Source of the DNA: Brevibacillus_H ginsengisoli
GTDB taxonomy: Bacteria > Bacillota > Bacilli > Brevibacillales > Brevibacillaceae
DNA length: 64,000 nt
Assembly: GCF_050113715.1 (NCBI RefSeq)
Contig: NZ_JBNJQR010000007.1
Coordinates: 186,001-250,000 of the forward strand
Direction of reading: 5' to 3'
This document shows positions 25,407-34,729 of this stretch, piece after piece. The notes under the pieces were generated by a model. It saw only the letters and a program-made list of their open reading frames with translations. It had not been told where the DNA came from and searched no databases. Positions within the stretch are counted from its first letter, which is position 1; the number at the start of each line of letters is the position of its first letter. A program made the translations under genes and the position numbers.

Positions 25407-25589
25407 ATGATCCACACACTTATTAAACATTTTCTAGATTTATTAGGAACCGTGGCTTTGGTACATCTAGGTTCTTACTTTTATGATTGTCTGATTGATA
25501 GACCGTACAGGAAATTTTTCGATCTCAAGTTATTCATTATTTACTTCGTTATTATTGTTGTAATTGCCCTAATCGCTACGGTTCTTTAG
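25407..25589 (+). CDS. Possible small membrane protein
   Basis: 60 residues with two hydrophobic stretches (LLGTVALVHLGSYF and LFIIYFVIIVVIALIATVL). AGGAG lies 10 nt before the ATG, which supports translation. It overlaps the 3' end of the convergent kinase gene by 14 bp. Family not recognised. It may be chance, but the composition is typical of small membrane proteins. Confidence 0.45.
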   Translation: MIHTLIKHFLDLLGTVALVHLGSYFYDCLIDRPYRKFFDLKLFIIYFVIIVVIALIATVL

Positions 25590-26955
25590 GCAGCCTCACG
25601 GTAAACGTCGTACCTTCCCCGAGCTTGCTCTTCACATCGATGCTTCCGTTGGCGATTTCCACAATTTTCTTGACAATCGCAAGTCCAAGTCCAGTGCCAG
25701 AGGTATTTCGGTTGCGAGACTTATCTCCTTTATAGAACCGTTCAAAAATATGCGACAGCTCCTCTTCGGAAATCCCTGCTCCCGTATCCTTGACCATGAC
25801 TGTAATATCATGATCATGGCATATCTCGATAAAAATCGTACCTCCGGGTTCGGTGAACTTGATGCTGTTCGTAATCAGGTTGATCCATACGAGATTAAGC
25901 AATTGCTGGTCTGCATTGATCGTTGTTTTGTGCAACGTAAGATCAATTTCCAAATCTTTCTCTTTCCATTGGTACTCCAGCATTAACAAGACCTGACGTA
26001 ACTGTTCATCCAGTCGATAGGAAGACGGCTCATAAAGGCTTGTCTCTTTCTCCAATGAGGCAAGGGTCAGAAGTTGCTTGCTGAGAGACGATAGGCGCCG
26101 ACTTTCTCTTTCAATAATGGCCAGATACTCCTCTTGCTGTTCCCTCGATAATTCACCTGTGCGAATGACTTGGGTAAAGCCTTGAATGGAGGAAAGTGGA
26201 GACTGAATTTCGTGTGAGACGTTGGACACGAATTCCTGCCTCATCTCCTCCAGCTGTTTGATAGATTGTGTCATCTTGGCAAAGTGGGTGGCCAGATTGC
26301 CGATCTCATCCTTGCGAGCAATGTCGAGTTCAATATCGTAGTTGCCTCCAGCTAATTGGTTCGTCGCATACGTCAGCTTTTTGATCGGCCTGACAAGATA
26401 TCGGGTAAATACAAGGATTAAAAGTATACTGATCAAGACGGTTGCCACCAAGAGGACAATCATCAGGATATGAACCTCCCCAAACTGTCGTTCGATGTTG
26501 GGGCGCACAAACAAAGCATAGTGCTTTCCATTTGCGGTAAAGGGAAGGCCAACACTATTTTTCAGTGAATTCCAGAAGAACCCGGTGACAAACAAGCTGT
26601 GCTTCTCTTCAGTGATCCCCCGGTAGATTTCACCCGAAAGCACCTTTTTGACAATACTCGGGTCAATTTCTTGATCCCTGAACGGATCTCCAAACAAGGT
26701 AGCTTTGCCATCTTCGTCAACCAGATAGAGTTGAAAATTCAGGTTCGCGATATGCTGGAGATAATCGTGCAAGTTTAAAGAACCTTTTTGTTCATAAATG
26801 GTGATCATTTCCTCGGTGATCCCGCTAATCTTTTGTTCATTATAGGATTTCAGATTTTGCTGATAGTACCAGTTGGCCAGCAGGAAGCCCAGTATTGTGC
26901 TGCAGAAAACAATGGCGATAAGGGCGAGAACCAGCCGGACGTAAAGGGACTTCAC
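25576..26955 (-). CDS. Sensor histidine kinase beside RND efflux genes
   Basis: 459 residues: TM1 (LVLALIAIVFCSTILGFLLA), extracytoplasmic sensor (about 30-165), TM2, HAMP (RYLVRPIKKLTYATNQLAGG), phosphoacceptor region with His in FVSNVSHEIQSPLSSIQGF, HATPase (NLITNSIKFTEPGG, GTGLGLAIV). Overlaps its response regulator by 4 bp. The unusual IQSPL after the phosphoacceptor His replaces the common LRTPL. Its likely target is the neighbouring RND pump operon. Confidence 0.9.
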   Translation of the reverse strand: MKSLYVRLVLALIAIVFCSTILGFLLANWYYQQNLKSYNEQKISGITEEMITIYEQKGSLNLHDYLQHIANLNFQLYLVDEDGKATLFGDPFRDQEIDPSIVKKVLSGEIYRGITEEKHSLFVTGFFWNSLKNSVGLPFTANGKHYALFVRPNIERQFGEVHILMIVLLVATVLISILLILVFTRYLVRPIKKLTYATNQLAGGNYDIELDIARKDEIGNLATHFAKMTQSIKQLEEMRQEFVSNVSHEIQSPLSSIQGFTQVIRTGELSREQQEEYLAIIERESRRLSSLSKQLLTLASLEKETSLYEPSSYRLDEQLRQVLLMLEYQWKEKDLEIDLTLHKTTINADQQLLNLVWINLITNSIKFTEPGGTIFIEICHDHDITVMVKDTGAGISEEELSHIFERFYKGDKSRNRNTSGTGLGLAIVKKIVEIANGSIDVKSKLGEGTTFTVRLPKEP

Positions 26956-27632
26956 GATTTACGCACCTCCAGTTTGTAGCCCAATCCGCGAATGGTGGTA
27001 ATGACAAAATCGTCGGTTCGATCGGCAAACTTTTCGCGCAACCGCTTGATATGTACATCAATGGTTCTACTTTCCCCTTCGAAATCCTCACCCCAAACCA
27101 GCTCCAGCAATTGATCCCGTGTGAATATCCGATCAGGAAAGCTGGCCAACTGAGCGAGCAGTTCGAATTCTTTTAGCGGCAAATGGATGACTTCATCTCC
27201 AACCTTCACCACGTGGCTGATCCGGTCAATCACCGTTTGATTGAAGACAATCACATCCTTGCTGACCATTTTATAGCGGCGCAGCAACGCTTTGATCCGA
27301 AACAACAGTTCTCTTGGTTCAAACGGCTTGGTTAGGTAATCATCGGTACCAGCCAAGAACCCTTTCTCTTTATCCTTTACTTCTCCCTTCGCCGTAAGAA
27401 GGATGACGGGGATATCATAATTCTCTCGGATTTCTCGGCATAGCTCCCAACCGTTTTTCCCCGGCATCATCACATCGACTACCGCGAGATGAATCTGTTC
27501 ACGGTCCAATATGTCGGATGCCATCGCTCCATCGGATGCAACCACTACCTGATACCCTTCTCTTTGCAGATAAAATTGTAATAATTCCCGAATAGACGGA
27601 TCATCGTCCGCAATTAGAATCGATAACTTCAT
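26952..27632 (-). CDS. OmpR-family response regulator beside RND efflux genes
   Basis: 226 residues: receiver (ILIADDDPSIREL, Asp in HLAVVDVMMPGKNG, Lys in YLTKPF) and winged helix (LPLKEFELLAQLASFPDRIFTRDQLLELVWG). Two adjacent ATGs follow GGAGGG; the second has the better spacing. Transcribed with the kinase after the pump operon's terminator region, so separate from it or by read-through. Confidence 0.9.
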   Translation of the reverse strand: MKLSILIADDDPSIRELLQFYLQREGYQVVVASDGAMASDILDREQIHLAVVDVMMPGKNGWELCREIRENYDIPVILLTAKGEVKDKEKGFLAGTDDYLTKPFEPRELLFRIKALLRRYKMVSKDVIVFNQTVIDRISHVVKVGDEVIHLPLKEFELLAQLASFPDRIFTRDQLLELVWGEDFEGESRTIDVHIKRLREKFADRTDDFVITTIRGLGYKLEVRKS

Positions 27633-27750
27633 CATGATTCCCTCCAACTTCGTCGAACTCAAGCCCAAGATTTGAATGACGAATGACACCCCAAGAATAA
27701 ATGTGCGCTCTGTGTACACCATGTTACTCGATTCACAAAACGCAAAGCAA

Positions 27751-27795
27751 GCAAACCACTTGCCTCATCCATTCGATCCAGCCAAAGTGGTTTGC
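27751..27795 (-). terminator. Probable terminator of the RND pump operon
   Basis: 11-bp stem GCAAACCACTT with AAGTGGTTTGC, 23-nt loop, just past the adaptor gene stop. The strong T-run is on the plus-strand side; the minus-strand tail is only T-rich. Moderate support. Confidence 0.55.
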
Positions 27796-27802
27796 CTTTT
27801 TC

Positions 27803-29029
27803 TTATTTTTTTACCACGGTTACCAGGTTGTTGTCCTGTAAATCTGTTTGCCCCGAGACTACGACCAAATCGCCAGGATGAAGTCCTTCTCCTATTAACA
27901 CGGAGGATACGTTGCTATCTATGATTTTTACTTCCTGCTTGACCGCTCGCCCCTCTTTTACAAGGAAGACGAAGTTTTTTCCATCCAATTGCACAATGGC
28001 CTCTGTTGGCAAAATGAATCCCTTCTGCTCCTTCTGGCTGGCGATTGAAACCTCGGCTCTCATCCCGGGACGAATGGAAGCGGAATGATTATCCAAGCTG
28101 ATTTCTACCGGATACAGCTTCGTTTGAGAAGAAGAAACTCCAATGAAGGATACCTGGCCCGTTGTTTCCAGCCCGATTGAGGGAATGGACACCTGATCTC
28201 GCTTCCCTTGCGTCAGGTTGGATAAAACATCTTCGGTCACCTGGATCGTAACAAGCAGGTGATCCAGGGAAACGATTTCGGCAACGGAGGCTTGTGGAGA
28301 GACAACGTTCCCGACCGATACGGGAAGGCTGTTAATCGTTCCGTCTACGGAGGCTCTAATTTTGGTATCATTCAGCGCTTTTTTCGCTTTCTCCAATGAC
28401 ACCTTCGCTTCTTCAACGCCGACGGAAGAGATGGCGATCCCCGCCTGATCCTTGGCGTCTGAGACGTTGGTGGTTCGGTAGTTATTTTGGGAGCGAATCC
28501 AATCAGCTTCCGCGGCATCCAGCTGAGAAGCAGGCAAGGCACCGGCTTCCACCAATTTTTTCACCCGCTCGTAGCTTTCTCTGGCGTTCTGCAACGATTG
28601 TTCTGCCAGCGCCGACGAGGAGTTGATACCCCCAGCGGTTTGTACGGTTTTTGCCTGCGTTAGTCGAGCATTCGCCTCCGCAAGCTTCGTCTGTGCTTCC
28701 CTCACATCCAACTGCTTCTGGGAACTGTCGATTTCTCCAATCACTTGGCCCTTTTTTACGGTGTCTCCCTTTTTCACGTATAGATTGGTGAGAACTCCCG
28801 TTGTTTGTGGAATCACGGTGCCTGAATCCTTGGCCGCAACGCTTCCACTTAACGTCTGTTTGTTGGAGAACATCTCTTCTTTCATCGATTGCACCGTAAC
28901 GGACACAGGAGAAGGAACGACCTGTTCTTCACTTTGCCCCTTCTGCTGAGAACTGCAACCGCTAAGCGTGAGGCCTAACAATACGAAAATGCTCGCGCTC
29001 ACACCGATTACCCATTTTGGTATCATCAT
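27803..29029 (-). CDS. RND efflux adaptor lipoprotein (membrane fusion protein)
   Basis: 408 residues. Lipoprotein signal with lipobox LTLSGC (Cys about 25), biotinyl-lipoyl-like barrel-sandwich (DSGTVIPQTTGVLTNLYVKKGDTVKKGQVIGEID), a coiled-coil hairpin (about 95-215), and beta-barrel/membrane-proximal domains. In a Gram-positive cell it would be anchored to the outer face of the membrane and partner the RND pump encoded 11 bp upstream. Start chosen at the ATG after GAGGAGG. The order pump then adaptor is the reverse of that in most Gram-negative operons. Confidence 0.9.
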   Translation of the reverse strand: MMIPKWVIGVSASIFVLLGLTLSGCSSQQKGQSEEQVVPSPVSVTVQSMKEEMFSNKQTLSGSVAAKDSGTVIPQTTGVLTNLYVKKGDTVKKGQVIGEIDSSQKQLDVREAQTKLAEANARLTQAKTVQTAGGINSSSALAEQSLQNARESYERVKKLVEAGALPASQLDAAEADWIRSQNNYRTTNVSDAKDQAGIAISSVGVEEAKVSLEKAKKALNDTKIRASVDGTINSLPVSVGNVVSPQASVAEIVSLDHLLVTIQVTEDVLSNLTQGKRDQVSIPSIGLETTGQVSFIGVSSSQTKLYPVEISLDNHSASIRPGMRAEVSIASQKEQKGFILPTEAIVQLDGKNFVFLVKEGRAVKQEVKIIDSNVSSVLIGEGLHPGDLVVVSGQTDLQDNNLVTVVKK

Positions 29030-29040
29030 GAATTTCCTCC

Positions 29041-32000
29041 TCACATGGCCTGGCTGGCATTACCGCTTTGTTCCTTGATTCGCTTGCGATTAACCAGACG
29101 GTACAGACTTTCATACCCCACAGGGATGACCACCAGCGTCATCAAAGTGGACGAGATCAGACCGCCTATGACGACTGTGGAGAGACCTTTTGACAGTAAA
29201 CTGTCTTCTGAGAACCCGAGTGCAAGCGGGAGCAAGGCTGCGATGGTGGCAACCGCCGTCATCATGATCGGTCGCAGACGAGTCTTGCCAGCTTCCAGAA
29301 GAGCCTCTCGAACGTTCATACCTGCATTCATCCGTTGTTGGACTCGGTCGATCAGTACAATGGCGTTGGTCACCACAATACCGATCAGCATCAAAAAGCC
29401 GATCAACACGGTCATATCCAACACACCGCCAGATAGCCACAATCCCAGCAAGCCGCCAATAGAGGCGAGCGGCAAGGAAAGAAGTACAGCCAAAGGCGAC
29501 GTAAAATTCCCGAAAGAAGCGACCATAACGAGCAAGATCAGCAGGACAGCCGCTCCCATTGCCGCAAACATCTCAATAAAGCCTTTTTGCATATCCTGTT
29601 GGACGCCCTCAGAGCTGATGGTCACTCCTTCAGGAAGCTTCAGCTGTTTCAATGCATCCGTTTGCTTTTGCGAGATGCCACCTTTATCCTCACCAAGGAT
29701 ATCAGCGGTAATCTGGATATACGGTTTTCCTTCTTTACGAAGCAGTGAGGTAGGTACCTCCTCTTTTCGCAGTGACACGATCTCTTTTAAAGGAACCTGT
29801 TGTCCCATCGGGGATGTCACCGACAGATCCGCAAGCTTCTCCATCGAAATGGCATCATCCGTACCGAATACGAGATCGTATTCTTCTCCGTTCAGCTCGA
29901 CGCTCCTCAGGTTGCTCGTGCCAACAGCGACAGCCAGCTCCCTTGATACTTGATCAGGGGTGAGCCCCCACTGCATTGCGCGATCTCGATCAACATGGAT
30001 GGAGAGTTGCCCTCGTCTGTCGGAGACATTGTCTTTTACGTTGGTCAATAATGGATTAGTTTTGATTTTGGCTTCGACCAGTGAAGCCGCTTCTTTCAAC
30101 GTATCGAAATCAGCCCCGTACAATACGGCCTGGTACCCTCCTTGACCACCTGCGGATGGCTTGCTGAACGTGACTTGTGCATCTGCGGGAATCAGAGGTT
30201 CTACATTAGATCGAATCTGCTTCTGGACTTCGTCTTCGTCCACTCCTGATTTCAGCTTAATCGTCATATCCGCCAGATTGGTTTGCTTGGCTTCATCCTT
30301 TGGCGCACCCATTTTACTTTGGACATACAGCACTTCAGGTTGCTTCATGATGACATTCTCTATTTGTTGGACATGCTTGCTTGTCGTGTCCAAAGAGGTT
30401 CCGATCGGCATGTTCATTTTGATAAAGAGCAGATTGGAGTTGATATCCGGCAGAAATCCTAACGGCAATCTTGTCGCTAACCCGACGCTGGCACTCAGGA
30501 TGATGACCGTAATCAGCGCCACTTTCCCTTTGTTTTCAAGCGCCCTGAGCAATATTTTGGGGTACAGCGAGGCAAGACGGCCTTCGGGAAGTTCTTTTTT
30601 TACCTTTTCCTTGCGCATGGTCACACTTGCGAGAAGAGGAACCAACGTGACCGCCACAATCAAGGAGGCCAGCAGTGACCAGGCTACAGCTACCGCAAAA
30701 GGCTTGAAGAAATCGCCCGTAATACCACTCACGAAAGCGATCGGCAAAAAGACAGCGACCGTAGCAAGCGTAGAAGAGGTGATAGCGCCCGCGACTTCGC
30801 CTACTGCTTGAATAATGGTTTGATTGTCCCGAATCCCGGTTTGATTTCGGCGGTAAATGTTTTCGATAACCACGATGCTATCGTCCACGACCCGTCCAAT
30901 AGCGACCGTCATCCCGAACAGACTCATCAGATTAATGCTGATGTCATTCAATTTCAAGAACATGACGCTAACCAGAATACTAAGCGGAATCGAGACCAGC
31001 ACGATGAGCGTCAATTTTAAATGGCGCAGGAACAAAAAGATCACCAGGATCGCCATAACGATCCCCATGGCTCCCTCTTTGGCCATCCCCCCAATCGATG
31101 ATTTGACAAAATCGGATCGATCGGAAACGATTTCAAATTTCAGATCAGGATACTCTTTTTGATACTGCTCCATTTTTTGCTGGATTTGATCGCTGACATT
31201 GACGATATTTCCTTCAAATGTCTTGGAGATTTGGATAGCAACAGCAGGTTTTCCGTTCAAACGGCTGACCGACGTGTGGTCAAACTCCCATTGGACATCC
31301 GCCAAATCGCCCAATTGGACAAATCCTTGTTGAGCGCTTCCATTAGCGGGAAGGGGCAATCTCGTGTCTATAATGTCCTGAAGGTTGGTGTATTGATTGT
31401 CGATTCGCGTAATGTAGTCCATGCCGTCCACGGTAACACTTCCCACAGACGAAGAGAAATGCTGAGCTTCAATCGCCTTTTTCAGATCAGTAACGGACAT
31501 TTTATAAAAACGCAGAGACTCCATTTTCGGTCTTATTCGGATCACTTTTTTCTCCGTACCGATTGCCTCAACCGATTCGACCCCATCAATACTCTGCAAA
31601 TCCTCAATGAACTTGTCGTCTACCAAATGATTAAACGCTACGGTTGATCTTGACTGCCCTTCATTGCTAATCGATAAAAAATACATCGGCTCGCTGCCGA
31701 CAATCCGCAGTTTCACTTTTGGGTGGCCAGCACCACTTGGCAGCTTGACACCGGATACCCGCTTATCCACCTCGTCCTTCACTTTGTCCATATCCGCATT
31801 CGCTTCAATGGAAACAGTCAACATCGAAAAGTTCTCCTGCGAACTGGACGTATAGGACTTGATGCCGCTGATTGAGTCCATTTCTTTTTCCAAAGGCTTC
31901 GTCACATCTTCGAGCACGTCTTTGGACGAAGCGTTGGGATATGTAGTAGAGATGGTGAGCATGCCCAATTTAGCCTGCGGTTCGCTCTCGATGTTGATGG

Positions 32001-32094
32001 TAAAAAACGAAAAAATACCACCCAACGCCACAAATAAAGAGATGATGATTACCGCTGCCGGATTTTTTATCGAAAGATTGGTTAGCCACTTCAC
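29041..32094 (-). CDS. RND-family efflux transporter (SwrC/AcrB-like)
   Basis: 1017 residues. Twelve membrane helices and two large extracytoplasmic porter loops. TM4 has the proton-relay pattern (GMTVAIGRVVDDSIVVIENIYR) and the first helix region is LSIKNPAAVIIISLFVALGGI. Closest in type to Gram-positive SwrC/YerP pumps that export surfactants and drugs. Starts with GTG; AAAGGAGG is 12 nt before. First gene of the pump operon. A direct repeat about 75 bp upstream is a likely response-regulator site. Confidence 0.92.
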   Translation of the reverse strand: MKWLTNLSIKNPAAVIIISLFVALGGIFSFFTINIESEPQAKLGMLTISTTYPNASSKDVLEDVTKPLEKEMDSISGIKSYTSSSQENFSMLTVSIEANADMDKVKDEVDKRVSGVKLPSGAGHPKVKLRIVGSEPMYFLSISNEGQSRSTVAFNHLVDDKFIEDLQSIDGVESVEAIGTEKKVIRIRPKMESLRFYKMSVTDLKKAIEAQHFSSSVGSVTVDGMDYITRIDNQYTNLQDIIDTRLPLPANGSAQQGFVQLGDLADVQWEFDHTSVSRLNGKPAVAIQISKTFEGNIVNVSDQIQQKMEQYQKEYPDLKFEIVSDRSDFVKSSIGGMAKEGAMGIVMAILVIFLFLRHLKLTLIVLVSIPLSILVSVMFLKLNDISINLMSLFGMTVAIGRVVDDSIVVIENIYRRNQTGIRDNQTIIQAVGEVAGAITSSTLATVAVFLPIAFVSGITGDFFKPFAVAVAWSLLASLIVAVTLVPLLASVTMRKEKVKKELPEGRLASLYPKILLRALENKGKVALITVIILSASVGLATRLPLGFLPDINSNLLFIKMNMPIGTSLDTTSKHVQQIENVIMKQPEVLYVQSKMGAPKDEAKQTNLADMTIKLKSGVDEDEVQKQIRSNVEPLIPADAQVTFSKPSAGGQGGYQAVLYGADFDTLKEAASLVEAKIKTNPLLTNVKDNVSDRRGQLSIHVDRDRAMQWGLTPDQVSRELAVAVGTSNLRSVELNGEEYDLVFGTDDAISMEKLADLSVTSPMGQQVPLKEIVSLRKEEVPTSLLRKEGKPYIQITADILGEDKGGISQKQTDALKQLKLPEGVTISSEGVQQDMQKGFIEMFAAMGAAVLLILLVMVASFGNFTSPLAVLLSLPLASIGGLLGLWLSGGVLDMTVLIGFLMLIGIVVTNAIVLIDRVQQRMNAGMNVREALLEAGKTRLRPIMMTAVATIAALLPLALGFSEDSLLSKGLSTVVIGGLISSTLMTLVVIPVGYESLYRLVNRKRIKEQSGNASQAM

Positions 32095-32169
32095 CAGTCC
32101 GATGCCTCCTTTGTTACCAAATTCACCACAATATGGTCATAGCTATGTAAACCAATATAGAGGAGGAAT

Positions 32170-32188
32170 ATGAACAACGGATGAACAA
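32170..32188 (-). promoter_or_regulatory. Direct-repeat response-regulator site upstream of the RND operon
   Basis: Two perfect 8-bp direct repeats (TTGTTCAT on the minus strand) with a CCG spacer, giving an 11-bp period, i.e. one helical turn. This is the normal form of OmpR/PhoB-family binding sites. It lies 76 bp before the pump start codon. Confidence 0.55.
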
Positions 32189-32201
32189 AGGATGGCGAAG
32201 A

Positions 32202-32504
32202 TGAGAAAAGACTTCGTCCCTATTCGCTCTGTTTAAGCTTGCTCTGATGCTGGAACTGTCCGCTCCGTTCACTGCGGAAGGGAGTCGACAAGAAAATCAC
32301 TTCGCTTCTCAGTCTGATGTAAAGAATGCCGACTCTTTTCCTTCCTTCGCTCACTGCCCCTCTCATCGGGGGCCTGAAACGCCGCTGGGTTTCGCTTAAA
32401 ATGAGTCTTCAGTGACGAAGTCTTTTCTTCGGTGAGCTTGCGCAAATGGAAGAAATGTTTAATTGCTTTAACTCTGTAAAAGCAATTAAACATTTCGATA
32501 TTAC
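32202..32504 (+). repeat. Dispersed structured repeat, copy 2 (with internal extension)
   Basis: Second copy of the element at 16515-16708. It shares the outer stem (AGACTTCGTC with GACGAAGTCT), the TCCGCTCCGTTC block, GGTTTCGCTTAAAATGAG and the 3' hairpin. About 109 extra bases sit between the last two blocks and can themselves fold (GGAAGGGAGTCG with CGACTCTTTTCCTTCC; CCCC-TCTCAT-CGGGG). The 3' stem is GAAATGTTTAATTGC with GCAATTAAACATTTC, 15 bp perfect, with paired substitutions relative to copy 1. No coding potential seen. Confidence 0.8.
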
Positions 32505-32506
32505 AA

Positions 32507-32547
32507 AAAAAGGACAGTCAGGGAAAAACACCCTGACTGTCCTTTTT
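32507..32547. terminator. Strong terminator after the exported hydrolase gene
   Basis: Perfect 17-bp stem (AAAAAGGACAGTCAGGG with its complement) and 7-nt loop, U-runs in both directions. It separates the hydrolase gene from the structured repeat. Confidence 0.92.
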
Positions 32548-32568
32548 AATGACTCTACTTGTTGGTAC

Positions 32569-33699
32569 TTATTTGATGACTGGATTAGTAGTTCTCGTCT
32601 CTAGCAAAAAGCGTTCCGTTTCGTCAAACAATTGATCTCGATGATTCTCGTACATTAACCAATGTGTAGCTTCCGAAACAACAACTTCTTTTTTCTCTTT
32701 GGTATTAGTCAGTTTGTTGATTAAGGTCGGATCAGCGAAGAAGTCTGAATCACCGCGAATCACCAAAACAGGGGCTGTAATCTTGGAGGCGTCAAAAATC
32801 GGTTTATTGCTCCAAATATTATATAAGTCTACCAATGGCCCCATTGGTCTTCGAATAGCATGATTAGGTGCAGTTTCACTTGCCGGGTCCGAGGCTAAAA
32901 ATACCTTTTGCACTGCTTTCATGGCATCTTCAGAAACCAAGTCTCTGCCATTCAACATCATGTGCCAATGGTGCATGGCTGGTTCAAAAGGGATCGTCTG
33001 ATACGCAGGCATCTTGGGATTCAGTTGACCAGGCTTATCAGGAGCTTCATATGTTTTGGCCATCTCGGGCAGAGAAAAACCATGCATGGCCCCGTAGAGA
33101 ACAAGCTTTTGAATATTTTGGGAGTTTACGGAAGCATATTCTCCTGCCACGACAGCCCCCCATGACCAACCCACTATATTAATCTTGTCGACTCCACGTG
33201 TTTTCTTAATATATTCAACCGCTGCCTGCAAATCTTTGACTGCATCTGTTGCTCGAATAATTGGCGGATTCATTTGTGCGGGTTTGCTCATCGCCTCTGG
33301 ACGTGTCGATTTTCCAAACCCTCGGAAATCAAGCGCCCAGGTATCATAGCCTTTTCCAGCTAATTTATCCATCCAAGAATAGCCTGGTACATCAAATGCT
33401 TCAGCAGAAGGAACACTATACGGCTCCAAGAATAGAACTATTTCCTTATTGGTGTAACTTTCTTTGGTTTGATTGTACTTGTGACGCAGATTCAGTTCAA
33501 TTCCCTTATCAAGACTGGGAATCTTTAATTCTTCCAGTTTCAAATGAGCTTCTTCAGCATGTGATTGAACAATATTTTGACATGCCGCTTGAACTGTCTC
33601 ATGCGTATCATGAGCCAAAACAGCCCCTCCCTGTAACAGAAAGCACAAGGTAAGTGGTAGGACCAGTATTTTTTTGGATGTGAGCAACATCTCATTCAC
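32569..33699 (-). CDS. Exported alpha/beta hydrolase
   Basis: 376 residues with a signal peptide (KILVLPLTLCFLLQGGAVLA, cleavage before HDTHE). Hydrolase core: oxyanion/nucleophile elbow GWSWGAVVAGEY (Ser), acid in VIRGDSDFFADP (Asp), catalytic His in SEATHWLMYEN. A cap region lies between about residues 205 and 290. Substrate is unknown; esterase- or haloperoxidase-like activity is plausible. Monocistronic, with its own strong terminator. Confidence 0.85.
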   Translation of the reverse strand: MNEMLLTSKKILVLPLTLCFLLQGGAVLAHDTHETVQAACQNIVQSHAEEAHLKLEELKIPSLDKGIELNLRHKYNQTKESYTNKEIVLFLEPYSVPSAEAFDVPGYSWMDKLAGKGYDTWALDFRGFGKSTRPEAMSKPAQMNPPIIRATDAVKDLQAAVEYIKKTRGVDKINIVGWSWGAVVAGEYASVNSQNIQKLVLYGAMHGFSLPEMAKTYEAPDKPGQLNPKMPAYQTIPFEPAMHHWHMMLNGRDLVSEDAMKAVQKVFLASDPASETAPNHAIRRPMGPLVDLYNIWSNKPIFDASKITAPVLVIRGDSDFFADPTLINKLTNTKEKKEVVVSEATHWLMYENHRDQLFDETERFLLETRTTNPVIK

Positions 33700-34041
33700 T
33701 CCCTTTACTTAGTAATATCGCTCACAAACAGTATAAATTGGACCTTTCTGATATCCCTGACCCACACGGGCTATTTTGCGATTCACTATTGTGAACTTTC
33801 ATAAATTTTTCACAGAATTACTGTTGTTTTACTCCGCTTTCGGCATTACATCTCACCCCACCTCCGGACTAGGTTTTGTGTTGTGTTGTTTCAAAAAGAA
33901 AAGCACCTTATTTAGGTGCAGTACGCCTTGCGATCCCGCGTTTGTTTCCCGGTCGTTTTCCATACTTCAGCTATAACTTAAACGCTGCTTCTCTTTTTAC
34001 TTTATCACTACCACCTATTGAGTTTGTTTTGAAAAAAGTAA
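33700..34041. other. Non-coding stretch with one stray terminator-like hairpin
   Basis: No gene with an RBS was found. A hairpin GCACC-TTATTTA-GGTGC (33903-33919) with an A-tract on the plus strand would act as a minus-strand terminator, but it follows another terminator at 34042-34061, leaving about 120 nt between them. That stretch could be a small transcript or remnant. The upstream part holds the hydrolase promoter, not pinpointed. Confidence 0.4.
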
Positions 34042-34061
34042 AACGCCGGTTTCTCGGCGTT
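34042..34061 (-). terminator. Terminator of the 209-residue lipoprotein gene
   Basis: Stem AACGCCG/CGGCGTT with a 6-nt loop, followed on the minus strand by TTACTTTTTTC. It is 39 bp past the stop codon. Confidence 0.85.
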
Positions 34062-34099
34062 GGTAATGACTACTATTTTATTTTTTGTGGTGCTTCTGA

Positions 34100-34729
34100 T
34101 TACAAATTCTTATTTATAATACTTATTGTTTCAACAGGTGATTTGTTATCTTTAGAAGAAAGATTGACTGTTACATTTCCAGTCTCATACGTAAGACAAT
34201 AGCTGTCATCAATGTCACTTACTCCTTCACTAACTGGTGAACCTAGTGCTTTCTTAATTTCTTCGAGATTAGTTTTATCTAAACTGGAAGCAGCGAGATC
34301 AATTGCATACACTCGATTTTTATCATCAAAGAATACAATGCCATTATTAAGCTTTTCCAATTTACTATACTTGCCACCCTCGTAATAATCTTCTTCTGTG
34401 ACTGCTCCATATTTTTTTAGGACATCCTCTTTATTTGCCCCTATAGAAATATCAAACCCCTGGATTTCTCCGCTAGCTAATAGTGGTAAAAAGTTATGAT
34501 CAAGTATAATTTTTGACTCTTTTATTTTTTCTTCTGGTTTATTTTGCTCTTTTTGAGTCGTATCTGATTTATTTTCTGTTTTTACTGACTCATTTCCAGT
34601 TGAAGAATTAGCAGTAATAACGTGTTGGGTGGGTTCGGTAGATGTTGTTGAAGAAGGAATGCACCCAGACATTACTAATACGGATAACACAGTTCCTGCA
34701 ATTATTCTTTTCAAATAGTCCCTCTCCAT
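34100..34729 (-). CDS. Lipoprotein of unknown function
   Basis: 209 residues. Lipoprotein signal peptide with lipobox VMSGC (Cys about 23), a Thr/Ser/Lys/Glu-rich linker to about residue 75, then a folded domain (SGEIQGFDISIGANKEDVLKKYG...) resembling small beta-rich domains that occur in Bacillales lipoproteins. The coding DNA is clearly AT-richer than the genes on either side of this region. Family not recognised. Confidence 0.75.
   Translation of the reverse strand: MERDYLKRIIAGTVLSVLVMSGCIPSSTTSTEPTQHVITANSSTGNESVKTENKSDTTQKEQNKPEEKIKESKIILDHNFLPLLASGEIQGFDISIGANKEDVLKKYGAVTEEDYYEGGKYSKLEKLNNGIVFFDDKNRVYAIDLAASSLDKTNLEEIKKALGSPVSEGVSDIDDSYCLTYETGNVTVNLSSKDNKSPVETISIINKNL

Noticed and set aside
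27660..27722. GAATGAC tandem repeat upstream of the RND-linked response regulator as an autoregulatory site
   Set aside because: The 7-bp period does not suit an OmpR-family dimer and the sequence differs from the pump repeat.
29045..29953. Long plus-strand open frame opposite the RND pump gene
   Set aside because: Antisense shadow of a well-supported gene; no RBS, basic low-complexity translation.
33850..33960. A 36-codon minus-strand frame beginning MENDRETNAGSQG
   Set aside because: No Shine-Dalgarno, and it runs straight through a terminator-like hairpin; probably chance.
33903..34000. Possible c-di-GMP-type riboswitch or small RNA on the minus strand (GGGATCGCAAGGCG followed by a terminator)
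   Set aside because: Only a loose likeness to the GEMM core; the tetraloop-receptor and paired regions could not be fitted, and no gene follows on that strand that would be controlled.
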